Shown: positions 36,103 through 47,150, counted from the stretch's first letter. The stretch: DNA of 64,000 nt from Hyphomonadaceae bacterium (GCA_023384105.1 JAHDXR010000005.1:186001-250000), one strand, 5' to 3'. Made by a program: numbers and translations. Notes: generated by a model not told the origin, from the sequence alone.

Positions 36103-36279
36103 ATGGAGATCAATTGGTCTCTGATCGACGCGGTGCTGGTGATCGCGCTGGCGATCGTCCTCGGCTGGGCGGCGCTGAAACTGGTGGCGCGGGTGCTGAT
36201 CGCGGCGGCGTTCGTGGCGATCATCCTCGTCGTGTTCTTTGGCGTGCACCTCAGCGACTTCGGCATCCGGCTGGGCTGA
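36103..36279 (+). CDS. 58-residue membrane protein, function unknown
   Basis: A short frame starts at the ATG at 36103, preceded by GGGAGCGG, 9 bp after the universal stress protein stop. Its product has two hydrophobic stretches, IDAVLVIALAIVLGWAAL and VLIAAAFVAIILVVFFGV, and little else. Close spacing, a ribosome site and clean membrane character support a real gene coupled to the stress protein. Confidence 0.6.
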   Translation: MEINWSLIDAVLVIALAIVLGWAALKLVARVLIAAAFVAIILVVFFGVHLSDFGIRLG

Positions 36280-36401
36280 GCTTTTTCATCGTGCGCCCAC
36301 CCCTTGTGTGCTCCGGGCGCCACACTAAGTCATGGGCATCAACTCATGCCGGGTTGACCCGCCTCAATGGGGGTCGGCGCGGGACGCCTTAGGGGTCGCT
36401 C

Positions 36402-39002
<2,601 letters not shown>

Positions 39003-39060
39003 GGAGTAGTGCGCAAGTCCGGCGGCGGCGCTTCATTCCGACGCTGGACGCGCCGCCTTA

Positions 39061-39089
39061 TGGAGCGCCGGCATCCCGCCGGCGCTCCA
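39061..39089. repeat. Palindromic element A variant, 29 bp, after clpB
   Basis: A perfect palindrome apart from its centre, TGGAGCGCCGGC...GCCGGCGCTCCA, differing from the usual copy by one base in each arm (AGC for ACC) with the change compensated on the other side. It follows the clpB stop by 58 bp and could act as a transcript-end hairpin. Confidence 0.65.
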
Positions 39090-39123
39090 TGGAGAGCGGA
39101 AGCCTCCGGCTTCTGCCCTCTGA

Positions 39124-39372
39124 TCAGGGCTGCGTCGCTTCGTTGTCGTCGGTCGCGCGCTGGACGGCGCCGGCGGCGTCATTGGTCGCGTCCTCGACGG
39201 CTTCGCCGGCTTGATGCAGCGCTTCGCCGGTTTCCTGCGCGGCGTTGTCGAGCGCGGCGCCTGCTTCGTCGGCGGCCTGGCTGGTTTCCTGTTCGGCCTT
39301 GTTCACGTCGGCCTGGCTGCAGGCGGCGAGGCCGAGCGTCGTCGCGGCGATGGCGGCAATCAGAAGTCTCAT
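39124..39372 (-). CDS. Small Ala/Glu-rich lipoprotein
   Basis: The 82-residue protein has a signal with lipobox (ATTLGLAACSQ) and a helical tail rich in Ala, Glu and Asp (DEAGAALDNAAQETGEALHQ). The end DDNEATQP resembles that of the protein at 43869-44129, so they are paralogues. It is probably an outer-membrane or periplasmic lipoprotein of unknown role. Confidence 0.7.
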   Translation of the reverse strand: MRLLIAAIAATTLGLAACSQADVNKAEQETSQAADEAGAALDNAAQETGEALHQAGEAVEDATNDAAGAVQRATDDNEATQP

Positions 39373-39601
39373 AGGGTGTCTCCTTGGGCGTCCACGCCTT
39401 CAACGCGCTAACATGGGAGCAGTTCGGGCGGACAGTTCCAAATTCGGACAACACAGCGCGCCGAATGGATGGGAACTTAGACGGCGCCGCTGCGTTGCTT
39501 GCCGCCCGGTTCGCGCCGCCGTCGCGAACTCGCCGGCTCATGCGATCCGGCTGACGAAACGGGCGGCGTCCGGCTGAGGCCGCACGCCGCCCGGAGCCGG
39601 C

Positions 39602-39820
39602 TTATTCGTCGCTTTCGGGGGCCTTGTCGGCCGCGGCTTCTGCGGCGGGCGCTTCGCTGGCGGGCGCTTCTTCGGCCGCCGCCGGTTCGGCGGTCGCTTC
39701 TTCGGCCGCGGCGGCTTCTGCGGCCGGCGCTTCAGCGGCCGGCGTGTCGTCGGCAAGAGCGGCGCCCGACAGGGCGAGCGCTGCGGCGAAAGTAGTCGCT
39801 GCAATCATCGACTTCATCAT
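39602..39820 (-). CDS. Small exported Ala/Glu/Pro-rich protein
   Basis: The 72-residue protein starts at the double ATG at 39820 with GAGGGG 7 nt upstream. A signal peptide (MIAATTFAAALALSGAALA) is followed by a low-complexity tail of Ala, Glu and Pro with no cysteine. It resembles the lipoproteins nearby in composition but lacks their lipobox. No function is known. Confidence 0.6.
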   Translation of the reverse strand: MMKSMIAATTFAAALALSGAALADDTPAAEAPAAEAAAAEEATAEPAAAEEAPASEAPAAEAAADKAPESDE

Positions 39821-40194
39821 GATTGGTCCCCTCAATTGTTTTGAACACAGTTGTGGTGTCATCCGAAAGCAGAAGACGCGAGTCCCGAATCCGCGATCTG
39901 ACAAGATTGTGAAAGCTTACAGCGACCTGGGAACGCCGTGAGAAGGCCATGCCTGTGCCTGGGCTATACTGGATCCGTTCAGGAACATTTCGTGCACATC
40001 GCGGCGCCGGCCTTGTATGACCAAGAGTTTGGCTTGGCGCCGGCGTTCTCCGCCTCGCGGCTGCTTGAGCGGTCGTTGCTTCCGTGAAACAGTGGCCGCC
40101 TCGGCCCGGACAGGGTCGTCATAAGCGAGAAGCGGCGCCTGCCGCTGGGCGCCGTCCCCATCCCCGTCGAGGGAGAGAGAAGGGAGACAGCGCC
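39821..40194. other. 374-bp intergenic region without a supported gene
   Basis: Divergent region between the small exported protein and the EF-G-like gene. It contains a TATACT hexamer at 39965-39970 without a clear -35 partner, and direct GGCGCCGGC repeats near 40000 and 40037. Open frames on the minus strand here have no ribosome site and no recognisable product. I see nothing else. Confidence 0.5.
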
Positions 40195-42192
40195 ATGCCT
40201 GAAAGCAAATCGGCAAATGTGGTGAGGGCTATCGCCGTCGTCGGTCCGACCGGGGCGGGCAAGACGGCGTTGACCCAAGCCCTGGCTTCCGCCGCCTCGG
40301 GCGGCTCGGGCGCAGTCCCGGCCGCGGCGGGCCAGTCCACCGAAACCCAGTTCACCGCCATCGACTTCATGGGCGACCATTACGCGCTGATCGACGCGCC
40401 CGGCGCGGTCGATTTCTGCGCCGACGGCGATTACGCGCTGCTGGGCGCCGACCTCGCGATCGTCGTCGCCGATCCCGATCCGGAGAAGGCGGTGCTGCTG
40501 CAGCCGTTCCTGCGCAGCGTCGAGCAGTTCAAGATTCCGCACGCTCTCTTCATCAACAAGATCGACCAGGCGCGCGGGCGCATCCGCGACCTGCTGCAGG
40601 CGCTGCAGGATGTCAGCGCGCTGCCGCTGGTGGCGCGCCAGATTCCGATCTGGGAGAACGAGAAAGTCACCGGCTATGTCGATCTCGCGCTGGAGCGCGC
40701 GTATCACTACGAAAGCGGCAAGCCGTCGAGGATCATCGACATTCCCAAAACCATAGCCGAGCGCGAGACCGAAGCGCGCTTCCACATGCTCGAACAGCTC
40801 GCCGATTTCGACGACACGCTGATGGAGCAATTGCTCTCCGACGTGACGCCAGACCGCGACACGGTGTTCGCCGATCTGGTGCGCGAGACGCGGGAAGGGC
40901 TGATCGCGCCGGTGTTCTTCGGCTCGACGGCGCAGGGCCACGGCGTCCGTCGGCTGCTGAAGGCGCTGCGGCACGATACGCCGGAGCCGAACTACGCCGC
41001 CGGGCGTCTGGGGCTCAAAGGCGCCGGCGCTTACGTGATGAAGATCTCGCACGCCGGACAGGCGGGAAAGCTCGCCTATGCGCGCGTGTTCGCCGCCGCC
41101 TTGAACGAAGGCGATCAGCTGACGCTGAGCGATGGCGCGACGCAGCGGCCGGGCGCGCTGTTCGCGGTCAATGGCGGGCAGACGAAGAAGGTCTCGCGCG
41201 TGCCGGAAGGCGACATCGCCGCGCTGGGCAAGCTCGATGCGGTGGCGGCGGGCGATCTGCTCTCGCGCGACGGCGCCGCGCAGACGGCGGCGATCGCGCC
41301 GCAGAAGCGCTTCCCGGTGTTCGTGCTGGCGATCGCCACCAAGGACCGCAAGGACGACGTGCGCCTTTCCGGCGCGTTGCAGAAGCTGGTCGAGGAAGAC
41401 GCGGGCCTCGCCGTGCTGCACGATCAGACCACGCACGAAATCCTGCTGCAGGGGCAGGGCGAGCCGCATCTGCGCACGGTGCTGGAGCGGCTGAAGGCGC
41501 GCTTCGGCGTGGACGTCTCCACGGCGGCGCCGTCGACGCCGTACCAGGAGAGCATCCGCAAGAGCGCCGAAGTGCGCGGCCGGCACAAGAAGCAGACCGG
41601 CGGCCACGGCCAGTTCGGCGATTGCGTGATCCAGGTGAAGCCGCTGCCGCGCGGGCAGGGCTTCGAGTTCATCGACAAGATCACCGGCGGCGCGATCCCG
41701 CGGCAATGGATTCCGGCGGTCGAAGCCGGCGTGAAAGACGCCATGCAGAAGGGCTCGATCGGCTTTCCGGTGGTCGACGTGTCGGTGACGCTGATCGACG
41801 GCTCGTTCCACTCCGTCGATTCAAGCGAGCACTCGTTCCAGATGGCGGGCCGCCTCGCCATGCAGGACGCGATGGAGCAGTGCGGCTCGGTGCTGCTCGA
41901 GCCGATCGAGAAGCTCTCGATCTACACGCCGAGCTGGGGCACGCCGAAGATCAATTCGGCGGTGTCCGGCCGCAACGGGCAGATCCTGGGCTTCGAGCCG
42001 CGCGAGGGCTGGCCGGGCTGGGACCGCGTCGATGTGTACCTGCCGCATGCGGAGCGGCAGACCTTCATCATCGAACTGCGCTCGCTGACGCAGGGGCTCG
42101 CCACCTTCGAGGCCGCGTTCGATCACATGGTCGAAGTCACCGGCCGGCGCGCGGACGATGTCGCCAAGAAGGCGCAGCCGCACGCGGCTTAG
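40195..42192 (+). CDS. EF-G-like translational GTPase paralogue
   Basis: The ATG at 40195 gives 665 residues in EF-G order: a G domain with G1 GPTGAGKT (17-24), G3 DAPG (67-70) and G4 NKID (121-124), then EF-G domains II to V (KQTGGHGQFGDCVIQVKP, AVEAGVKDAMQKGSIGFPVV). Unlike true EF-G there is no RGITI switch I segment: only about 40 Ala/Gly/Ser-rich residues link G1 and G3. It is therefore a divergent second EF-G-type protein of unknown role and not the main translocase. Confidence 0.88.
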   Translation: MPESKSANVVRAIAVVGPTGAGKTALTQALASAASGGSGAVPAAAGQSTETQFTAIDFMGDHYALIDAPGAVDFCADGDYALLGADLAIVVADPDPEKAVLLQPFLRSVEQFKIPHALFINKIDQARGRIRDLLQALQDVSALPLVARQIPIWENEKVTGYVDLALERAYHYESGKPSRIIDIPKTIAERETEARFHMLEQLADFDDTLMEQLLSDVTPDRDTVFADLVRETREGLIAPVFFGSTAQGHGVRRLLKALRHDTPEPNYAAGRLGLKGAGAYVMKISHAGQAGKLAYARVFAAALNEGDQLTLSDGATQRPGALFAVNGGQTKKVSRVPEGDIAALGKLDAVAAGDLLSRDGAAQTAAIAPQKRFPVFVLAIATKDRKDDVRLSGALQKLVEEDAGLAVLHDQTTHEILLQGQGEPHLRTVLERLKARFGVDVSTAAPSTPYQESIRKSAEVRGRHKKQTGGHGQFGDCVIQVKPLPRGQGFEFIDKITGGAIPRQWIPAVEAGVKDAMQKGSIGFPVVDVSVTLIDGSFHSVDSSEHSFQMAGRLAMQDAMEQCGSVLLEPIEKLSIYTPSWGTPKINSAVSGRNGQILGFEPREGWPGWDRVDVYLPHAERQTFIIELRSLTQGLATFEAAFDHMVEVTGRRADDVAKKAQPHAA

Positions 42193-42581
42193 GTCAACAC
42201 CAATTGGGTCTGGATCACCAGCGCGACGGACTTTCCGTCTTCGCCGGTGATCCTGGTCTGCCAGACGCTGGTGGTCTTGCCCCTGTGCGCCGGCGTGGCT
42301 TCGCCGATCACGGTTGAACCGGCCTTCGCCGCGCCGAGGAAGTTGGTCTTGCTTTCGAGCGTGGTCGTGCTTTTCGCGCCCGGCGGCAGCGCGAGATAGG
42401 CGCCGACGGCGCCAAGCGTATCGGCGAACGCCATCACCGCGCCGCCATGCAGCACGCCGCCGGTGGTGCAGAGATCGGGGCGCACCGGCAGCCGCGCCGT
42501 CACGCGCTCGGCCGAGGCCTCGATGATCTCGACCCCCATCGTCTTGGCGAACGGAATGATGTCGATGCTGAGCGAGGTCAT
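42189..42581 (-). CDS. PaaI-family thioesterase (hotdog fold)
   Basis: The 130-residue protein has the hotdog pattern of PaaI/YbgC-type acyl-CoA thioesterases: LCTTGGVLHGGAVMAFADTLG (a 20-odd residue run with the HGG motif) and an ATPAHRGKTTSVWQTRI strand pair. It probably removes acyl groups from CoA. Its start overlaps the stop of the DMT transporter upstream by 4 bp. Confidence 0.87.
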   Translation of the reverse strand: MTSLSIDIIPFAKTMGVEIIEASAERVTARLPVRPDLCTTGGVLHGGAVMAFADTLGAVGAYLALPPGAKSTTTLESKTNFLGAAKAGSTVIGEATPAHRGKTTSVWQTRITGEDGKSVALVIQTQLVLT

Positions 42582-43465
42582 GGCGGCGTCTCCCTGGCGG
42601 CGGCGATACGGCGTTCATTATAGGCGGCGAACAGGCATGCGGCGATGATCAAAGCCGCGCCGGCGTAGATTTGGATGCGCGGCGTCTCGTGAAACACGAT
42701 GAAGCCGATCGCGCTGGCCCACAGAAACTCGGTGTAGTGAATCGGCGCGAGCTGTTGCGCTTCCGCCTTCGCATAGGCTTTCGCCATCAGGTACATGAAG
42801 CCGGCGGCGAGCGCGCCCATCAGCACGAAGACCGGCCAGTCCTCCGCGCGCGGCGGCGGCGAGAAGACGAGGGCGGGGCCGGCGACGATCAGGCCGGGGA
42901 TCAAGCTCGTCATCAGCCCGACGATCGGCGCGCCGTCGCTCCGCGCCCGCGCGCGCAGCAGCACCATGGCGACCGAGAACAAGGCCGCCGACACGAGCAC
43001 GGCGACGACGCCGAGCGTGTGCTGCGGCGATTCCGCCGCCGCCGGCGCGCCTTGCATCGCGACAATGACGCCGGCAAAGCCGATCGCCGCCGCCAGCAGG
43101 CTTGACGGCCGCACCTGTTCGCCCAGCATCGCCCGGGCCACGAACGGCACGATCAGCGGGTAGATGAAGGAGAGCGTCACCGCTTCGGCGAGCGGCAGCA
43201 CGGTCAGCGCCCAGAAGAACGTCATCGCCGTGCCGGCGATGACGAAGCCGCGCAGCCCGTGCGCGCGCCACATCTCCGCGGTGATGACGGGCCGGCCGGC
43301 GTGCGCCCAGATGCCGAACGAGAACACTGCGCTGAGGGCGTAGCGCGCGAAGCCGACGAGCAGGATGTGATTGTGCTGGCCCAGCCACTTGATGGTCGCG
43401 TCCATCGCCGAGCCGGCGACGATCGCCAGCGTCAGCACCAGCGCCGGCGGAAGACGGCCAAACAT
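42578..43465 (-). CDS. DMT superfamily (EamA) transporter
   Basis: The 295-residue protein has ten predicted membrane segments in two EamA repeats, with LPLAEAVTLSFIYPLIVPFV and the matching YTEFLWASAIGFIVFHE in the second half. EamA proteins export amino acids or other small metabolites. It is followed by the overlapping thioesterase gene. Its ribosome site GGGGAG lies inside a stable hairpin described at 43471-43501. Confidence 0.87.
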   Translation of the reverse strand: MFGRLPPALVLTLAIVAGSAMDATIKWLGQHNHILLVGFARYALSAVFSFGIWAHAGRPVITAEMWRAHGLRGFVIAGTAMTFFWALTVLPLAEAVTLSFIYPLIVPFVARAMLGEQVRPSSLLAAAIGFAGVIVAMQGAPAAAESPQHTLGVVAVLVSAALFSVAMVLLRARARSDGAPIVGLMTSLIPGLIVAGPALVFSPPPRAEDWPVFVLMGALAAGFMYLMAKAYAKAEAQQLAPIHYTEFLWASAIGFIVFHETPRIQIYAGAALIIAACLFAAYNERRIAAARETPP

Positions 43466-43470
43466 GAAAA

Positions 43471-43501
43471 CTCCCCGCGCGCCTTCTAGGCCCGCGGGGA
43501 G
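43471..43501 (-). terminator. Intrinsic terminator-like hairpin overlapping the next ribosome site
   Basis: CTCCCCGCG and CGCGGGGAG form a 9-bp stem, followed on the minus strand by TTTT, as in a rho-independent terminator for the lipoprotein gene upstream. The 3' arm contains GGGGAG, which is also the ribosome site for the DMT transporter whose ATG begins 6 nt later. Confidence 0.6.
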
Positions 43502-43526
43502 CTGTAGCGCAATCGCCGTGCGGCGG

Positions 43527-43766
43527 TTACGGCGTGGTGACGGGCGGGGGCGCGGTGGTTGCGCCTTCGGTCGCTTCGCCGCGCGCTTCGTCGGCCTGTT
43601 CGCCGGCCTCTTCCATCGGCCCTTGGCCCAGATCGGTCTGGCCGGTGGTGGATTGTTCGTAGGCGGTGTCGGCCGCTTCGCCCGCTTCCTCGTTCGGGCC
43701 CTGGCTGCAGGCGGCGATGCTCAGCATGGCGGCTGCGGCCGATGCGGTCAGCATAGACTTCAACAT
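43527..43766 (-). CDS. Small lipoprotein, paralogue of the next gene
   Basis: The 79-residue protein has a lipobox (AMLSIAACSQ) after a short signal, then an Ala/Glu/Gly-rich tail. GQGPMEEAGEQADEA matches QDGPLERAGERIDEA of the protein at 43869-44129, so the two adjacent genes arose by duplication. A terminator-like hairpin follows the stop. Function unknown. Confidence 0.72.
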   Translation of the reverse strand: MLKSMLTASAAAAMLSIAACSQGPNEEAGEAADTAYEQSTTGQTDLGQGPMEEAGEQADEARGEATEGATTAPPPVTTP

Positions 43767-43868
43767 GCGGTTCTCCTGATGTGTCTCAATCTGGATGTCT
43801 GCCGATCAGGCGGCGCACGCCGCCGAGGTCGACAACGTGCGCTCGCGCAGGCGGTTCCGCGCGCGCGA

Positions 43869-44129
43869 TCACGGATTGGTGGCTTCGTTGCCGTCGGTGG
43901 CGTCGTTCAGCGCGTCCGCGGCGTCGTCAGTGCGCTCGTTGCCGGTCGCTTCGTCGATGCGCTCGCCGGCGCGCTCGAGCGGGCCGTCCTGCAGGTTTTC
44001 CTCGCCCTGGACCGCTTGTTCGATCGACGAATCGAGATTTTCGCCGGTTTTCTCGGCGCTGCCGTCACACGCGGCGAGGCTCAGCATGGCCGTGGCGGCG
44101 GCAATGGCGGCGAGGGGCTTCAGCATCAT
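43869..44129 (-). CDS. Small lipoprotein, tandem paralogue
   Basis: The ATG at 44129, with AAGGAG upstream, gives 86 residues: signal with lipobox (AMLSLAACDG), then an acidic helical tail ending DDAADALNDATDGNEATNP. It is related to both the 43527 and 39124 proteins. Function unknown; an outer-membrane or periplasmic location is likely from the lipobox. Confidence 0.72.
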   Translation of the reverse strand: MMLKPLAAIAAATAMLSLAACDGSAEKTGENLDSSIEQAVQGEENLQDGPLERAGERIDEATGNERTDDAADALNDATDGNEATNP

Positions 44130-44242
44130 GGGGTCTCCTTTGCGGCTGCGAGCGGTAACACCCGGCAAAGCCTACGGTTCCGGGCGCGAGGAACACTGGC
44201 GCCGCGGACGCCAGCGGCTATAAGGCGCGCGAAGAGGGAACA

Positions 44243-45382
44243 ATGGCTGCCGAACTGACCGAAGACCAACACATGATCGTCGAGACCGCGCGCGCCTTCG
44301 CGCAGGAGCGGCTCCGGCCCAATGCGTCGCGCTGGGAGGATGAAGGGCTCGACCGTGACGTGCTGAAGGAGCTGGCGGGGCTCGGCTTTGCCGGCATCTA
44401 TGTCGGCGAGGAGCATGGCGGCTCGGGCCTGACGCGGCTCGATGCGGCGCTGATCTTCGAGGAGCTGTCGCGCGGCGACGTGGCGACGGCGGCGTTCATG
44501 TCGATCCACAACATGTGTTCGTGGATGATCGATCGCTTCGGCGGCGCCGAGCAGCGCGCGCAGTGGCTGCCGCGGCTGACGGCGGGCGAGAAGATCGCCT
44601 CCTATTGCCTGACGGAGCCCGGGTCCGGTTCGGACGCGGCCGCGCTGCGCACGACGGCGAAGCCGGACGGCAACGCCCATTACGTGATCAACGGCTCGAA
44701 GGCGTTCATCTCCGGCGCGGGCTTTTCCGATCTCTACGTCCTGATGTGCCGCACCGGCGAGGACGGCGCGAAGGGCGTCTCCACCTTGCTGGTCGAGAAC
44801 GGGACCGAGGGCCTCTCGTTCGGCAAGAAGGAAGACAAGATGGGCTGGCGCGCGCAGCCCACGGCGATCGTCAATTTCGAGGATTGCCGCGTGCCGGCGG
44901 AGAACCGCATCGGTCCCGAAGGCGAAGGCTTCAAGTATGCGATGATGGGTCTCGACGGCGGGCGTCTCAACATCGCCGCGTGCGCGCTCGGCGGCGCCCG
45001 GGACGCGCTGGACCGCGCGCTCGCCTACGTGAAGGAGCGCAAGCAGTTCGGCAAGCGCATCGCCGATTTCCAGAACACCCAGTTCGCGCTGGCCGACATG
45101 GAGACCGAACTCGCCGCCTCGCGCGCGCTGCTGCACCAGGCCGCGCGCAAGCTCGACGCCAAGACGCCGGACGCGACCAAGTATTGCGCCATGGCCAAGC
45201 GTTTCGTCACCGACGCGGCGTTCAAGGTGGCCGACCAGGCGCTGCAGCTGCACGGCGGCTACGGTTATCTCGCCGACTACGAGGTCGAGCGCATCGTGCG
45301 CGACCTGCGCGTCCACCGCATTCTGGAAGGCACCAACGAGATCATGCGCGTCATCGTCGCGCGCGAGATGCTCAAGGGATGA
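44243..45382 (+). CDS. Acyl-CoA dehydrogenase, short/branched-chain type
   Basis: The 379-residue flavoenzyme has the usual order: ELTEDQHMIVETARAFAQER N-terminus, YCLTEPGSGSDAAALRT, and the C-terminal HGGYGYLADYEVERIVRDLR with the catalytic glutamate in HRILEGTNEIMRVI. The pattern is closest to isobutyryl-/short-chain acyl-CoA dehydrogenases. It has no other beta-oxidation gene next to it, so the substrate remains open. Confidence 0.93.
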   Translation: MAAELTEDQHMIVETARAFAQERLRPNASRWEDEGLDRDVLKELAGLGFAGIYVGEEHGGSGLTRLDAALIFEELSRGDVATAAFMSIHNMCSWMIDRFGGAEQRAQWLPRLTAGEKIASYCLTEPGSGSDAAALRTTAKPDGNAHYVINGSKAFISGAGFSDLYVLMCRTGEDGAKGVSTLLVENGTEGLSFGKKEDKMGWRAQPTAIVNFEDCRVPAENRIGPEGEGFKYAMMGLDGGRLNIAACALGGARDALDRALAYVKERKQFGKRIADFQNTQFALADMETELAASRALLHQAARKLDAKTPDATKYCAMAKRFVTDAAFKVADQALQLHGGYGYLADYEVERIVRDLRVHRILEGTNEIMRVIVAREMLKG

Positions 45383-45462
45383 GATAGCGCCGCGCCGATG
45401 CGGGATGTCTTTGCGGCGGCGCAGCGCTTGCGCAAGCCCGGGATCGAGAAGGGAGCCAATTC

Positions 45463-45852
45463 ATGATCATGCGCGCGATGGGGCTCGGGTTTCTGCTGTG
45501 GGTCTTGAACTTCGCGATCTTCCGCCTGCTGGGGCAGGAGTTCTTCTATCCGGGCGTCGCGCCGCCGTTCCTGCTGTTCGCCGCCGTCGCGGCGATCGGC
45601 GCGGCGATCACGTTCGTGCTGCTGAAACTGCTGCGCGAGGCGCGCGGCGACGAATCCGAGGCGGCGGTGAGCGTGGCGCTGCCGAGCCTGCTGCTCAACG
45701 CGCTGCTGCTGCACGAATTCGGCATGGTGTTCCCGAACCTGGACTCGGCGATGGACGGCGTCTATGGCGCGCTGGCGCTGATCTACGCCGCCGCCATCAC
45801 GCTGACCGGCCTGATGATGACGCAGCTGGCCGAACAGGACGAACGCGTGTGA
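45463..45852 (+). CDS. Small integral membrane protein (DUF5367-like)
   Basis: The 129-residue protein has four hydrophobic segments (MGLGFLLWVLNFAIFRLLG, PPFLLFAAVAAIGAAITFV, SLLLNALLLHEFGMVF, ALALIYAAAITLTGLMM). It looks like the DUF5367 group of unknown function. Its stop overlaps the GTG of the phosphodiesterase gene, so the two are translated together. Confidence 0.7.
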   Translation: MIMRAMGLGFLLWVLNFAIFRLLGQEFFYPGVAPPFLLFAAVAAIGAAITFVLLKLLREARGDESEAAVSVALPSLLLNALLLHEFGMVFPNLDSAMDGVYGALALIYAAAITLTGLMMTQLAEQDERV

Positions 45853-46901
45853 GGCGGCGCGACGTCATCGGCGGCGCGCTGGCGCTGGGAGGATGCGCGA
45901 GCATGGGCGCCGACGCCGCACACAGGCCGATCGTGATCGCCCATCGCGGCGCCAGCGCCTATCGGCCCGAGCACACGATGGCGGCGTATCGGCTCGCCGT
46001 CGCCCAGGGCGCCGATTTCATCGAGCCCGACCTGGTGATGACCAGGGACGGCGTGCTGGTGTGCCGGCACGAGAACGAGATTTCCGAGACCACCGACGTC
46101 GCCGATCGGCCGGAATTCGCCGAGCGGCGCAAGGAAAAGAGCGTCGACGGCGCCACGGCGACGGGCTGGTGGGTCGAGGATTTCACCCTGGCCGAACTGA
46201 AAACGCTGCGCTGCAGAGAGCGGCTGCCGCAGCTCAGGCCGGGAAACACCGCGTATGACGGCCACGAGCGGATACCGACGTTCGCGGAAGCGCTGGCGCT
46301 GGCGACGGAAGCGGGCGTCGGCGTCTATCCGGAGCTGAAGCATCCGACCTTCCTGCGCGAGCGGGGGCTCGATCCGGTGACGGCGTTCATCGCGGCCGTG
46401 CGCGAAGGCGGCGGCCAGCGCGCGGCGGATGCGATGTACGTGCAGTGCTTCGAGACCGGCGCGCTCGTTCAGCTGGCGCAGATGTCGTCGATCCGCTGGC
46501 GCTGCATCCAGCTCGTCGCGGCGAGCGGCGGGCCGTGGGATCGGCGCGGGCTGAGCTACGCCGACATGCTGAGCGATGCGGGCCTGCGCGCCATCGCCGA
46601 ATATGCGCGCGGCGTCGGGCCGGAGAAGGCGCTGATCATTCCGAGAGACGGCGACGGGCGCTCGCTGGCGCCGACCGATCTCGTCGCCCGCGCGCATGCC
46701 GCCGGCCTGCTCGTGCATCCGTGGACGTTCCGGGCGGAGAACTACTTCCTGCCGGCGGAGTTGCGCCGCGGCGATGCGAATGCGCCGGACTATCTGCGCC
46801 AGCACGGCGATCTCGATGCGGAATTGCGCGCATTCTACGCAGCGGGCGTCGACGGCGTGTTCAGCGACGCGCCCGACGCAGCAGTGGCGGCGCGGGCTTA
46901 A
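45849..46901 (+). CDS. glpQ: Glycerophosphodiester phosphodiesterase, exported
   Basis: The GTG at 45849 overlaps the previous stop and gives 350 residues. The leader has twin arginines and a lipobox-like GGCAS. The GDPD motif HRGASAYRPEHT, the metal site EPDLVMTRDGVLVCRHENEI and the Glu in YPELKHP follow. It hydrolyses glycerophosphodiesters from lipid breakdown to glycerol 3-phosphate and an alcohol, probably in the periplasm. The frame extends further upstream but without a good start. Confidence 0.92.
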   Translation: MRRRDVIGGALALGGCASMGADAAHRPIVIAHRGASAYRPEHTMAAYRLAVAQGADFIEPDLVMTRDGVLVCRHENEISETTDVADRPEFAERRKEKSVDGATATGWWVEDFTLAELKTLRCRERLPQLRPGNTAYDGHERIPTFAEALALATEAGVGVYPELKHPTFLRERGLDPVTAFIAAVREGGGQRAADAMYVQCFETGALVQLAQMSSIRWRCIQLVAASGGPWDRRGLSYADMLSDAGLRAIAEYARGVGPEKALIIPRDGDGRSLAPTDLVARAHAAGLLVHPWTFRAENYFLPAELRRGDANAPDYLRQHGDLDAELRAFYAAGVDGVFSDAPDAAVAARA

Positions 46902-46910
46902 GCCACCCAC

Positions 46911-46933
46911 GGACCGCCGGCGCCCTCGCCGGC
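46911..46933. repeat. Half copy of palindromic element A
   Basis: GGACCGCCGGCGCCCTCGCC and the following GGC match one arm of element A; the other arm is missing, and the copy is followed by a CACGTTTGCAG stretch. It lies just after the glpQ stop. Confidence 0.5.
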
Positions 46934-46969
46934 AAGCCACGTTTGCAGTCATCCGCGCACACGCCAACC

Positions 46970-47012
46970 GCAGTCATTCCGGATCGCGCAGCGCGCGTCC
47001 GGAATGACTGCA
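46970..47012. repeat. Inverted repeat GCAGTCATTCCGG, hairpin
   Basis: GCAGTCATTCCGG is repeated inverted as CCGGAATGACTGC around a CGCGCAGCGCGCG core that can itself pair. A degenerate relative (TTTCCGGAATGACCC) lies near 47711-47725. It has the form of an extragenic REP-like hairpin and sits in the 249-bp gap between glpQ and the Arg-rich protein; nothing else is seen in that gap. Confidence 0.6.
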
Positions 47013-47150
47013 GCGCACGCGCCCGCCGCCGACTCGCCCGCCGGATCCGCGCGCGCCCTGTCCCGCAGCGTGGCGCATAAAATCCCAGCCCCGCCAGCGC
47101 CTCGCCTAAAATCAATCCGACCGGCCCCGCGCGCGCTTAGACTGCCGCGC

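Noticed and set aside
36301-36328. Heat-shock promoter before clpB
   Set aside because: CCCTTGTG and CACTAAGT only loosely fit alphaproteobacterial RpoH elements; kept as a remark in the clpB entry and not as a separate feature.
39917-40216. 99-codon minus-strand frame before the EF-G-like gene
   Set aside because: Overlaps the real gene start and has random composition; no ribosome site.
39979-41811. 610-codon frame antisense to the EF-G-like gene
   Set aside because: Shadow frame; the plus-strand product has clear GTPase and EF-G domains.
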